5,825 nt of DNA from Thioalkalivibrio sp. (lineage in GTDB: Bacteria > Pseudomonadota > Gammaproteobacteria > Ectothiorhodospirales > Ectothiorhodospiraceae), in the NCBI GenBank assembly GCA_007119005.1, contig SKQM01000110.1, forward strand, positions 1-5,825. Direction: 5' to 3'. Shown here in pieces: positions 1 to 5,813 of the stretch (position 1 is its first letter; each line of letters starts with the position of its first letter). Below the pieces are notes generated by a model. The model saw only the letters and a list, made by a program, of their open reading frames with translations. It was not told where the DNA came from and searched no databases. A program made the position numbers and the translations under genes.

Positions 1-544
1 GACTCCGTCCCAGTTGCACCGCCGAACGGCTCAACGTCTCCGCAAACGGGTTGTCCCGGCAAGCGTCCAGAATCACCACGTTGACCTCGGCGTTCAGTTG
101 CTGCAACGCGTCGTTCAAGCGCACTAGATACAGACCGACATCACCCAGCTCGTTTACTTCAGCATCCACCGGCACCAGATAGTTGCGCCCCTCCACCTGG
201 ATCGCGTGCCCGGCGTAATACAAGAGCGCCAGTTCGGCATTGCGACTGCGCGCCCGAAAACCGGCCAGCTCGCGCGTCAGGCGACTCTTGTCCGCCTCGT
301 CCAACCGCGTCACCTCGAAGCCCATGCGCTCGAGCGCCGCCGCCACCGCACGCGCATCGTTGTACGGATTGTTCAGCCGCGTGGTGTGCTCGTAGGCACT
401 GTTGCCAATCACCAAAGCCACCCGCTCGGCCGCATGCGCCGGCACCCAAAGGCTCGTGCACAGCAGCAAGACCATCCCGATCCAACCCGCCAACGCGTCT
501 CGCCTGATCCCAGCCCGTGCACTGCTGCGGCGCCATTGCTGCAT
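1..544 (-). CDS. Exported caspase-like protease (peptidase C14 family), 3' end cut off by the window
   Basis: The first 181 residues of a caspase-fold cysteine protease are visible; the stop lies beyond the left edge. The ATG at 544-542 follows a GGAGG at 553-557 with 8-base spacing. Residues 1-38 form a signal peptide: Arg-rich start, hydrophobic core near 20-34, cleavage probably after PAHA (35-38). The p20-like domain begins with VALVIGNSAYE (42-52) and LNNPYNDARAVAAALE (57-72). The catalytic His is H113 in YYAGHAIQ (109-116), followed by GRNYLVPVDA (119-128). The catalytic Cys is C162 in DACRDNPF (160-167). These are hallmark motifs of bacterial caspase homologues (orthocaspases), which usually cut after Arg or Lys; cleavage specificity here is not visible. 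The residue after the His is Ala rather than the more usual Gly. What follows the domain (repeats, SEL1, DUF4384, nothing) cannot be seen. It lies 167 bases downstream of the serpin gene. Family is confident; substrate and role are unknown. Confidence 0.93.
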   Translation of the reverse strand, partial: MQQWRRSSARAGIRRDALAGWIGMVLLLCTSLWVPAHAAERVALVIGNSAYEHTTRLNNPYNDARAVAAALERMGFEVTRLDEADKSRLTRELAGFRARSRNAELALLYYAGHAIQVEGRNYLVPVDAEVNELGDVGLYLVRLNDALQQLNAEVNVVILDACRDNPFAETLSRSAVQLGRS

Positions 545-711
545 CGCCCTGCCCTCCATACCCTACGTCCAGGATACCCAGACTTCCGGAAATCCCCTAG
601 TGCTCAGCTCGGATTTATAAACCCCCCACGTCGCCGGCGGGGACACGTGAAACGAACCGCCCTCACTGCCGCTATCGGGTTGGCCCCGGATCGCCGCACA
701 GCATCAAGAAT
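545..711. other. Spacer between serpin and caspase-like genes
   Basis: This 167-base gap has no ORF that fits the neighbouring codon use. It holds an unusually AT-rich island at 613-621, which reads TTTATAAAT on the minus strand with TATAAA at 619-614. That could be a -10 element for a separate caspase-gene promoter about 70 bases before its ATG, but the position 17 bases upstream reads CCCCGC, so there is no -35 match. A weak inverted repeat (CACGT at 627-631 and ACGTG at 645-649) around a GC-rich palindrome (632-639) sits just upstream of it. I see no clear rho-independent terminator after the serpin stop. Confidence 0.35.
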
Positions 712-2061
712 TCACGGTGCGCCGACCCTGCCGAGGAACAGCCACGTGCCGCTGGGACCATGTTGCAGGCCAAGCAGGAACGGGCGGTCGAGTACCATCG
801 CGAAGGGTTCGCGCGGCCGGGCCGAGCGGACGCCGACCACGGCGGTTGCGGCGGCCGCCTCGGCACCGGCCTCGTCCACCGCGAACGCGACCTTGTGCAC
901 CACCGGGCCGAAGACCAGCGGCTCCGCCGCCATCCGGCTGAAGTCCTGGCTCTGAAACAGACCCATACGCTGCAGGATTTCGCTCAGGTCGCCGCCGGTG
1001 CCGAGATCGAAGCGCGGCAGTTCAAGCCGCCCTGGACGGGGGCGGAAACCGACGCCCGAGAGCACTTCAGGAAGACCCGCGGAACCCGTAGCACTGCCGG
1101 GCGCAGCGGCGGACAACCCGGCATCGGTGTTTTCGCCGGACCCGGACGGCGCATCATCTGCGGAATCGCTCGCCCCCGGACGCAATAGCTCCGCGACCGG
1201 GGCGCCCGGTGCCGGAAGCGCCAGCAACAGTTCGAATTCGGGATCGGCGAACGGGAGCCGCAGGGCCTGGTGCTCCGCATCTTCGCGGTAGAGGAACTCG
1301 GTGGTATCGAGATGCATCATTGCCACCTCGGTGGTGTGGCCGTCGGCACGATGGAAGGACTGCGGACGCGTCTGCGCGGGATCGAACGGCATCTGCCAGC
1401 GGCCCTTCACGTAGAGGGCATTGCCGAGCACAATACGGGTATCATCGGACAGGCGGTCGAGCAGGCGCGGAATCCGGTCGGAGGTCCGCTCGGCGAACCA
1501 CGTGTTGATCGCTTCCAGCGTGGCCGGGTCGGTGAAGTCCGCGCTCGCGACCTCGGCCCCGAAGTGCTCCCGCTGCTGCGCCGCGAACGCCTCGTGCAAG
1601 GCGAGGTCCGGGGCCAACCAGAGGCCGTTGCCCTGGCGCAGGGTCAGGTCCGTGTTCTCGCGCTCGAGCTCGACGTTGAGTGCCGCCAGAGCCTGCGCTG
1701 CCGAAGTGGCTTCGCCTGCCCCGTAACCCAGCACCTGCGCAAAGGCATCGGTCGTAGCGCCGGCGGCCCCCTGGGCGGTCATGGTCAGCGCCGTGGCGAG
1801 GCTCAGCGGCGACAGCAGGGTATTCGCATGCGCGGATTCCTCCAGCAGCGCCCGCAGCAGGTTCACACCGAAGCCGTTTACCCAGTGCGCGGCCCGGTCC
1901 CCGGCCATCCCGGTCCCCGGCACCTCTGTATGCAGCGGGGCAGACTCGACGGCCGGCTCGCCCACTGCGGCGGGAATCGGGCCAGCGGCCGCACAGATCG
2001 ATAGCGGCAGGCAGAAGGAAACCAGCAGGCTGGCGAGAAGGAGGACCCTTGACCCCGACAC
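712..2061 (-). CDS. Secreted serpin (protease inhibitor, family I4), predicted inhibitory
   Basis: Serpins trap serine or cysteine proteases: the protease cuts an exposed loop and is dragged across the inhibitor as a dead covalent complex. This protein has 449 residues from the chosen GTG (2061-2059), which is preceded by AGGAGGT (2065-2071) and begins a signal peptide (core LLLASLLVSF, end near residues 23-26). Serpin landmarks appear in order: NTLLSPLSLATALTM (80-94), GNALYVKGRW (213-222), LPRF (348-351), hinge EAGAEAAAATAVV (397-409), VRSA (411-414), and the C-terminal DRPFLL (425-430) and FLGRVGAP (442-449). The Ala-rich hinge with small residues is the signature of inhibitory rather than non-inhibitory members. 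The Arg-Ser bond at 412-413 is the likely scissile site. Residues about 294-339, where helices G and H normally lie, are an Asp/Ser/Gly/Ala-rich stretch. The mature part has no cysteine. An in-frame ATG at 2199 would add 46 residues, but these do not look like protein and would bury the signal peptide. It follows the trypsin-like gene. Confidence 0.95.
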   Translation of the reverse strand: MSGSRVLLLASLLVSFCLPLSICAAAGPIPAAVGEPAVESAPLHTEVPGTGMAGDRAAHWVNGFGVNLLRALLEESAHANTLLSPLSLATALTMTAQGAAGATTDAFAQVLGYGAGEATSAAQALAALNVELERENTDLTLRQGNGLWLAPDLALHEAFAAQQREHFGAEVASADFTDPATLEAINTWFAERTSDRIPRLLDRLSDDTRIVLGNALYVKGRWQMPFDPAQTRPQSFHRADGHTTEVAMMHLDTTEFLYREDAEHQALRLPFADPEFELLLALPAPGAPVAELLRPGASDSADDAPSGSGENTDAGLSAAAPGSATGSAGLPEVLSGVGFRPRPGRLELPRFDLGTGGDLSEILQRMGLFQSQDFSRMAAEPLVFGPVVHKVAFAVDEAGAEAAAATAVVGVRSARPREPFAMVLDRPFLLGLQHGPSGTWLFLGRVGAP

Positions 2062-2064
2062 ACG

Positions 2065-2071
2065 ACCTCCT
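2065..2071 (-). promoter_or_regulatory. Ribosome binding site deciding the serpin start
   Basis: The minus strand reads AGGAGGT, a near-perfect Shine-Dalgarno, three bases before a GTG that opens directly onto a signal peptide. A rival site, GAGGA about 8 bases before the ATG at 2199, is also acceptable, so both starts could be used. The GTG is preferred because the upstream 138 bases are full of inverted repeats and encode a polar Arg/Gly/Ser-rich run with no signal peptide character. Confidence 0.6.
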
Positions 2072-2107
2072 CGGACATGATCGGAGGCCGCGAGCGCAAG
2101 TTCCGGG

Positions 2108-2129
2108 CCGGAGAGCGCCCTCCGGGCGC
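2108..2129. repeat. Two overlapping, mutually exclusive hairpins upstream of the serpin
   Basis: CCGGAG at 2108-2113 pairs perfectly with CTCCGG at 2120-2125 (6-base loop). GCGCCC at 2115-2120 pairs perfectly with GGGCGC at 2124-2129 (3-base loop). The two stems share bases, so only one can form at a time. They lie 47 to 68 bases before the preferred serpin GTG, inside its probable leader. A further weak stem, ACCC/GGGT at 2167-2170 and 2157-2160, runs on the minus strand into four more T residues (2153-2156) and could be a poor terminator or attenuator after the protease gene. In such GC-rich DNA short stems arise by chance, so function is uncertain. Confidence 0.35.
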
Positions 2130-2223
2130 CGCGACGGTCGCCTCGCGTGCTGAAAAACCCTGACCGGGGTCCGTTCGAATGATCGTGGTTCGTCATCATG
2201 GCCGCATTCCTCGGTCGGAGTCT

Positions 2224-3129
2224 TCAAGTTCCGTTTTCACGCACTGTGCGCTGGATCCATTCTATATAGGGCGCAACCCGGGTGTAGACGCCGTAGGCGT
2301 TCGGCTGAGCGCAGCCTTCGCCCCAACTCACCACGCCAACCTGGGTCCAGCCGGTCGGGCCGCCCGGCACCACCAGCGGGCCTCCGCTGTCGCCTTCGCA
2401 GGAGTCCCGGGTCCCTTGCACATAACCGGCGCAAATCTGGTTGGTGTCCAGCCGCCCTCCCGGGTACACCGCCGCGCAGGTAGCGCGGTCGATGATCGGC
2501 ATATCCACCTGTTGCAACACAGGACTCGGCGCCGAATAGCCTTGGCGCAGGCTGCGCGACTGCGCCTGGGTGTGCCCCCAGCCGGTCACCACTGCGCAGG
2601 CGCTGGGCTGGGCGAAACGCGCCTCGAGGGCGGCACCCTGCAACTGGACGATGTGTCGGCGCTGCCCCTCGGCCGGCCGGCTCAGCCGCACCAGGCCGAT
2701 GTCGTGGACCGGATAATCCGCGCCGTCCACCTTGCGCGTCGTGTAACTGGGGTGAGGGAAAAACCGCCGCGCGGGGAGTTCCGCATCGCCTGCCCCGATG
2801 CGGACGCCGCCGATCTGCACGGTGACCGCCTCCACCGGAAGATCGAGGCAGTGCGCGGCGGTCAGCACCCATTCGGGATGAATCAGCGAGCCGCCGCAGA
2901 AGGCCTCGCCCCGAAACAGCAGCGCCACCTGCCACGGCCAGTCTCCTGGACGTGCATTGCTGCCACCGATGATCCGGGTCACCCGGCTGGTCGCGCCGGT
3001 GGCATCGCTGAGTGTGCAGGTGAACTGTCCGGGCGCCGGCTGCGCCACAGCCGGAGCCACCCAAACGCCCGTAGTCACGGCCAGCGCCAGCAGACCCGGC
3101 GCCAGCGTGTTCCAAAGCCGCTTTTCCAT
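2224..3129 (-). CDS. Secreted trypsin-like serine protease zymogen (peptidase S1A)
   Basis: A 301-residue chymotrypsin-fold protease. The start ATG (3129) opens a signal peptide cleaved near AVA (27-29) and follows GGGGGAG at 3133-3139. The propeptide is about residues 30-52 and ends at R52; the activation site reads RIIGG (52-56). The triad is complete: H93 in LTAAHC, D143 in HDIGLVRL, S248 in GDSGGP (246-251). D242, six residues before the catalytic Ser, is the trypsin pocket Asp, and the pocket glycines G270 (SWGEGC) and G280 (YGVYTRV) are present, so cleavage after Arg/Lys is expected, including at its own activation site. Cysteines match three standard bonds (78-94, 218-233, 244-273), leaving C38 in the propeptide and C178 unpaired. 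No extra C-terminal domain. A longer start at 3168 overlaps the upstream stop as ATGA and would add 13 residues before the signal peptide; it is possible but less natural. The serpin gene follows downstream. Confidence 0.97.
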   Translation of the reverse strand: MEKRLWNTLAPGLLALAVTTGVWVAPAVAQPAPGQFTCTLSDATGATSRVTRIIGGSNARPGDWPWQVALLFRGEAFCGGSLIHPEWVLTAAHCLDLPVEAVTVQIGGVRIGAGDAELPARRFFPHPSYTTRKVDGADYPVHDIGLVRLSRPAEGQRRHIVQLQGAALEARFAQPSACAVVTGWGHTQAQSRSLRQGYSAPSPVLQQVDMPIIDRATCAAVYPGGRLDTNQICAGYVQGTRDSCEGDSGGPLVVPGGPTGWTQVGVVSWGEGCAQPNAYGVYTRVAPYIEWIQRTVRENGT

Positions 3130-3164
3130 ACGCTCCCCCGTTCCGCTCGCATGCGATGGCGCGT

Positions 3165-3773
3165 TCATTCGACCACCCGGAATTCCAGCGTGGTCGAGGC
3201 ATACCGCGCCTGCCGCTCGGGCACACCGGTAGCCCGGCCGATCACCGGGAAATCGTCGACAACCAACTGCTCGGCCTCCTGCGGTGTCCAGTGCAGGTAC
3301 AGGCTGGATACCACCCCCGGCGGCCCGACTACGCGCAGCCGGAAACGGTCGTCACTGCCGACGCAGAGCCGTTCTCCCGGCGGAACGTACTCGCCCGGGG
3401 CATCCGCGCCAGCGTGGCTGTAGGGGTTCGGGTAGATCCGCACTGGCGGGTCGCCGGCGGTGCGGCTCCACAGAGTTACGTAACCACTGCGGGTGCTGCG
3501 GAAACAGATCTCCACCGGATCCCCGATCCGCAATGCCGGCAGCTCGGCCGCGCTCAGGCTGCGGGTCGTCTGCCGGCTCACGGTGCGTCCGGTGTTCAGG
3601 GCATGCAGCTCGATGTCCAGCTCGACCCCGGTACGTGCCTGCTGGGCCGGCAGTTCCGCCGGGTTGCCGCCCGGCTGCGCCCCTGCTGCGCCCGACGCCA
3701 GCAGGACCAGCCACGCGACCACCGGGGTCACCAACCGATGTGGTGTGCGCAATCTCACGGTTGTTCGTTCCAT
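3165..3773 (-). CDS. Exported single-domain DUF4384 protein
   Basis: A 202-residue protein starting at the ATG at 3773, with GAGGAG at 3781-3786 seven bases upstream. A signal peptide with a long basic start (residues 1-14) and hydrophobic core (15-30) is probably cleaved at AGA (30-32) before Gln. The remaining part matches the DUF4384 pattern: LRIGDPVEICFRS (81-93), SGYVTLWSR (96-104), IYPNPY (113-118), a turn rich in Gly and Pro, YVPPGERLC (129-137), and FRLRVVGPPG (144-153). C90 and C137 could form a disulphide in the periplasm. DUF4384 is a beta-rich domain of unknown biochemical function, often found near or fused to secreted caspase-like proteins and protein kinases in bacteria, so its presence in this gene cluster fits. 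It sits 32 bases after the OmpA-type gene, and its TGA overlaps an ATG of the protease reading frame, suggesting translation coupled to the protease. Exact function is unknown. Confidence 0.85.
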   Translation of the reverse strand: MERTTVRLRTPHRLVTPVVAWLVLLASGAAGAQPGGNPAELPAQQARTGVELDIELHALNTGRTVSRQTTRSLSAAELPALRIGDPVEICFRSTRSGYVTLWSRTAGDPPVRIYPNPYSHAGADAPGEYVPPGERLCVGSDDRFRLRVVGPPGVVSSLYLHWTPQEAEQLVVDDFPVIGRATGVPERQARYASTTLEFRVVE

Positions 3774-3805
3774 GGGTGGGCTCCTCACTCAGCCTTGCGG
3801 CCCGA

Positions 3806-4372
3806 TTACTGCAGGCGGCCGATTTCCACCCGGCGGTGCCGCGGGTCCGTGGGCGCAAGCCCGGGCAGCAGCCGGTTCCAGCTATAGCCGAGGATCATCA
3901 GGCGGTGGTGCGCCACGCCGCGCTGCATCAGGTACTGCGCCACCGCGTCGGCCCGGCGCTGCGACAGTCCTTGGTTGTATTGCCAGCTACCGGTGGCATC
4001 CGTGTGACCCTCCAGCAAGAAGCGCGCATCGCGCAGCGACGGATCGTTCATCGCCTCCGCGACGATGTCGAGAATCGCGCGTGCCTGCGCGGTGAGAACG
4101 GCGCTGTCGAAGCCGAACTGCACGGGCATCAGCAGCGTGGCCTCCTGCGGAGTTCCCGGCATGCTGGGCGGGACCGGTTGCGCCACGGTGGGTGCTATGG
4201 TCGGTGCCACCGGCATCGGGGCCACCGTGCCACTCTGCAACTGCTCCACCACGACGCCGCGGGTGGTGCGGTTATCCAGTTGAATGGTGCTGCGGGCCTG
4301 GGCGAGGGCTTCGCCGGCCCCGAGGGTGAATGCGAGAGTCAGGGCCAGTAGGCTGAGGGGGCGCTTGTTCAT
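3806..4372 (-). CDS. Periplasmic protein with C-terminal OmpA-like peptidoglycan-binding domain
   Basis: A 188-residue protein starting at the ATG at 4372, with AAGGAG at 4381-4386 eight bases upstream. Residues 1-24 are a Sec signal peptide ending EALA before Gln; there is no lipobox Cys. Residues 25-49 are polar, 50-75 form a Pro/Ala/Val/Thr-rich linker, and about 82-188 form the OmpA_C domain. Visible motifs are VQFGFDSAVL (84-93), LEGHTDATGS (120-129), YNQGLSQRRADAVAQYL (132-148) and RHRRVEI (178-184). D125 and R140 match the Asp and Arg that grip diaminopimelate of peptidoglycan in this family. With neither a beta-barrel nor a lipid anchor, it should be a soluble or wall-bound periplasmic protein. 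It lies between the two DUF4384 genes, so it may tether the products of the cluster to the cell wall; that role is inference. A longer in-frame start at 4534 would overlap the upstream gene and is rejected. Confidence 0.92.
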   Translation of the reverse strand: MNKRPLSLLALTLAFTLGAGEALAQARSTIQLDNRTTRGVVVEQLQSGTVAPMPVAPTIAPTVAQPVPPSMPGTPQEATLLMPVQFGFDSAVLTAQARAILDIVAEAMNDPSLRDARFLLEGHTDATGSWQYNQGLSQRRADAVAQYLMQRGVAHHRLMILGYSWNRLLPGLAPTDPRHRRVEIGRLQ

Positions 4373-4455
4373 TGCGTGTTCTCCTTGCGTGGGATGCTTG
4401 GCAATCCGGTGTGGGGTGGTATCGGGTCGGCTGATGAACATGGCCGGGCCGCGGA

Positions 4456-5532
4456 TCAAGGCCGCACCTGGAAGGCCACGCTTGCGCGTGCGGTACGCGG
4501 CTGCTGCTGTGCGGTCTGCTGTAGCGCGCTCCACTGGCTCGCGGTCAGCACCGGGTACACCGCACGCAGCGGCAGGCCGGACACATCCACCAGGGCCGGT
4601 TGCGTTTCCTCACTGCACAGCCCGACCAGGGTCTGCGGGCCCGCGGGTCCGAGAACGGCGAGTTGCAACGCGCTGTCCGCTCCCGGCAGCACCGTGGCCT
4701 GGCCGGCACGCAGCCGGACCGACTCCACCACCCGGTTCGGGTACAGCACGGTGGCCTGGTTCTGACCCTGCTCGATGTTCACCAGCGTGAGGCTGCAATC
4801 GCGGTCGGCGGTCAGCGTCACACTCATGCGATCACCCACGCGGTACTCGGTCCGGTCCACCAGCATTTGAAGGTTGAAGGTATCGGGCGCGCTGGCGACC
4901 GCGGGCGCGACCGCCGCCGGCGCCGCTTCCGCCCGGCTGCGCACCACGTCGATGAACAGATCGGCCACCGCCCACTCGCTTTGCGGCTGCTCGGCCATCA
5001 CCACCTGCACCGACCGGGCAAGGTCCCGGGTGTTGCCGCGAAACTGCGCAAAGGGACCATCGACCCGCTGCAACGCGTTGGCGTCCAGAATCGGGTGCGC
5101 ACCGGTGGTGGCCACGACCTTGATCAGGTTCGACCCGAACGGCTCGTTGACCTGAAGCCGGAAGTTCGCGCCCGGAGCCGGCAGGCTGTAGACGGTATTG
5201 CCCTGCAACTGGTTGTCGGTGGTGTGGGTGTTGGGCAACAGCACGGTGGTGCGGCCCAACGCGTCGACGTTCAGCACCGAGACGCGTACATCGCGGTTCG
5301 CGCGGATCTGCAGTTGTACCGATTCGCCCGGCAGATACTGCCCGTCGGCGCGGTTCGCCCAGATGTCCACGCGCAAGTCTGAAGGCGGCGCCTGCAACTG
5401 CGCCACCGGCAACTGCTCCACCGACACATTGCGCGTCGGCTGCGCCTGCGCGACGGATGCCCACAGCAGCCCCGCCACCGCCAACCCGCACAGCAGCGGG
5501 CCACCCATCCCTGCCAATCCTGTCTGTTTCAT
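4456..5532 (-). CDS. Exported protein with two tandem DUF4384 domains
   Basis: First gene of the cluster, 358 residues from the ATG at 5532, with GGAG at 5542-5545 nine bases upstream. The signal peptide (1-30) is cleaved after AQA (28-30). Two copies of the same domain follow, at about 52-143 and 218-310, joined by a middle region and an Ala/Pro-rich linker (201-216). The copies align by eye: YLPGESVQLQI (66-76) with YRVGDRMSVTL (230-240), NRDVRVSVLNV (79-89) with DRDCSLTLVNI (243-253), and TVLLPN (96-101) with TVLYPN (261-266). Only copy two has a cysteine pair (C246, C306), as does the single-domain neighbour. The C-terminal tail (from about 320) is Gln/Ala/Thr-rich and ends with a short hydrophobic run. 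C15 lies in the signal core without a lipobox. Function of DUF4384 is not established; secreted regulatory or binding roles near caspase-like proteins are suspected. An upstream ATG at 5571 lacks a good ribosome site. Confidence 0.85.
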   Translation of the reverse strand: MKQTGLAGMGGPLLCGLAVAGLLWASVAQAQPTRNVSVEQLPVAQLQAPPSDLRVDIWANRADGQYLPGESVQLQIRANRDVRVSVLNVDALGRTTVLLPNTHTTDNQLQGNTVYSLPAPGANFRLQVNEPFGSNLIKVVATTGAHPILDANALQRVDGPFAQFRGNTRDLARSVQVVMAEQPQSEWAVADLFIDVVRSRAEAAPAAVAPAVASAPDTFNLQMLVDRTEYRVGDRMSVTLTADRDCSLTLVNIEQGQNQATVLYPNRVVESVRLRAGQATVLPGADSALQLAVLGPAGPQTLVGLCSEETQPALVDVSGLPLRAVYPVLTASQWSALQQTAQQQPRTARASVAFQVRP

Positions 5533-5613
5533 CGCTCGCTTCTCCGTTGGTTCGTCGTTCCGTGTTGCCATGGGCGATACCGGTTCGCTCGCCCCCTGTC
5601 TCCCCTATCGGGA

Positions 5614-5638
5614 TGGTCCATCTGCCGGCCCTGGACCA
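5614..5638. repeat. Inverted repeat in the leader region
   Basis: TGGTCCA at 5614-5620 is the perfect reverse complement of TGGACCA at 5632-5638, with an 11-base loop. It lies 82 to 106 bases before the first gene's start. It could be an operator or an RNA hairpin in the leader, or chance. Confidence 0.35.
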
Positions 5639-5682
5639 CCGCTGGCGGCGGGCCTTCTGCGCAAACGCGGGGCAGACCACCC

Positions 5683-5748
5683 GCATTCGCAGAGAGGGCC
5701 CGTGCCGTATCGGCCAGGGGCCTGCCCCGTACCTGACAGCATTCGCAG
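5683..5748. repeat. Ten-base direct repeat, two copies
   Basis: GCATTCGCAG occurs at 5683-5692 and again at 5739-5748, 56 bases apart from start to start. Both copies are followed within a few bases by a G-rich run. The spacing is about five DNA turns, so the same protein could bind both on one face of the helix. No known regulator site is recognised. Confidence 0.4.
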
Positions 5749-5792
5749 GGGCCGGGAAAGCCGCTGCGCCGGCACCGCCGGTTGAAAGATCG

Positions 5793-5813
5793 CCCGGGCG
5801 CTCCGCGCCCGGG
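5793..5813. repeat. Strong GC hairpin near the right edge
   Basis: CCCGGGCGC at 5793-5801 pairs perfectly with GCGCCCGGG at 5805-5813 around a 3-base loop, flanked by five A residues at 5814-5818. On the minus strand the T-run comes before the stem, and what follows the stem is GATCTTTC, so it is not a standard terminator on either strand. It may end transcription from a gene lying to the right of the window. Confidence 0.45.

Noticed and set aside
497..505. Tat signal in the caspase-like protein
   Set aside because: The paired Arg at 14-15 is followed by DAL rather than the S/T-RR-x-F-L-K type pattern, so Sec export is more likely.
614..619. TATAAA as a confident caspase-gene promoter
   Set aside because: No -35 sequence lies at the expected spacing; it is noted only as an AT-rich island.
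1993..1995. Cys23 of the serpin as a lipoprotein anchor
   Set aside because: The residue before it is Ile (LSIC), which does not fit a lipobox.
2179..3423. Long plus-strand open frame opposite the protease gene
   Set aside because: It is a shadow of the trypsin and DUF4384 genes, with Arg/Pro/His-rich translation and no recognisable motif; high GC makes such frames common.
3284..4351. Long plus-strand open frame opposite DUF4384 and OmpA genes
   Set aside because: It covers two genes with clear motifs and signal peptides on the other strand; its own translation has Arg/Ala/Cys-rich random composition.
5488..5490. Cys15 of the tandem DUF4384 protein as a lipoprotein anchor
   Set aside because: The preceding residues are PLL, so the lipobox small residue is missing, and a good AQA signal peptidase I site follows.
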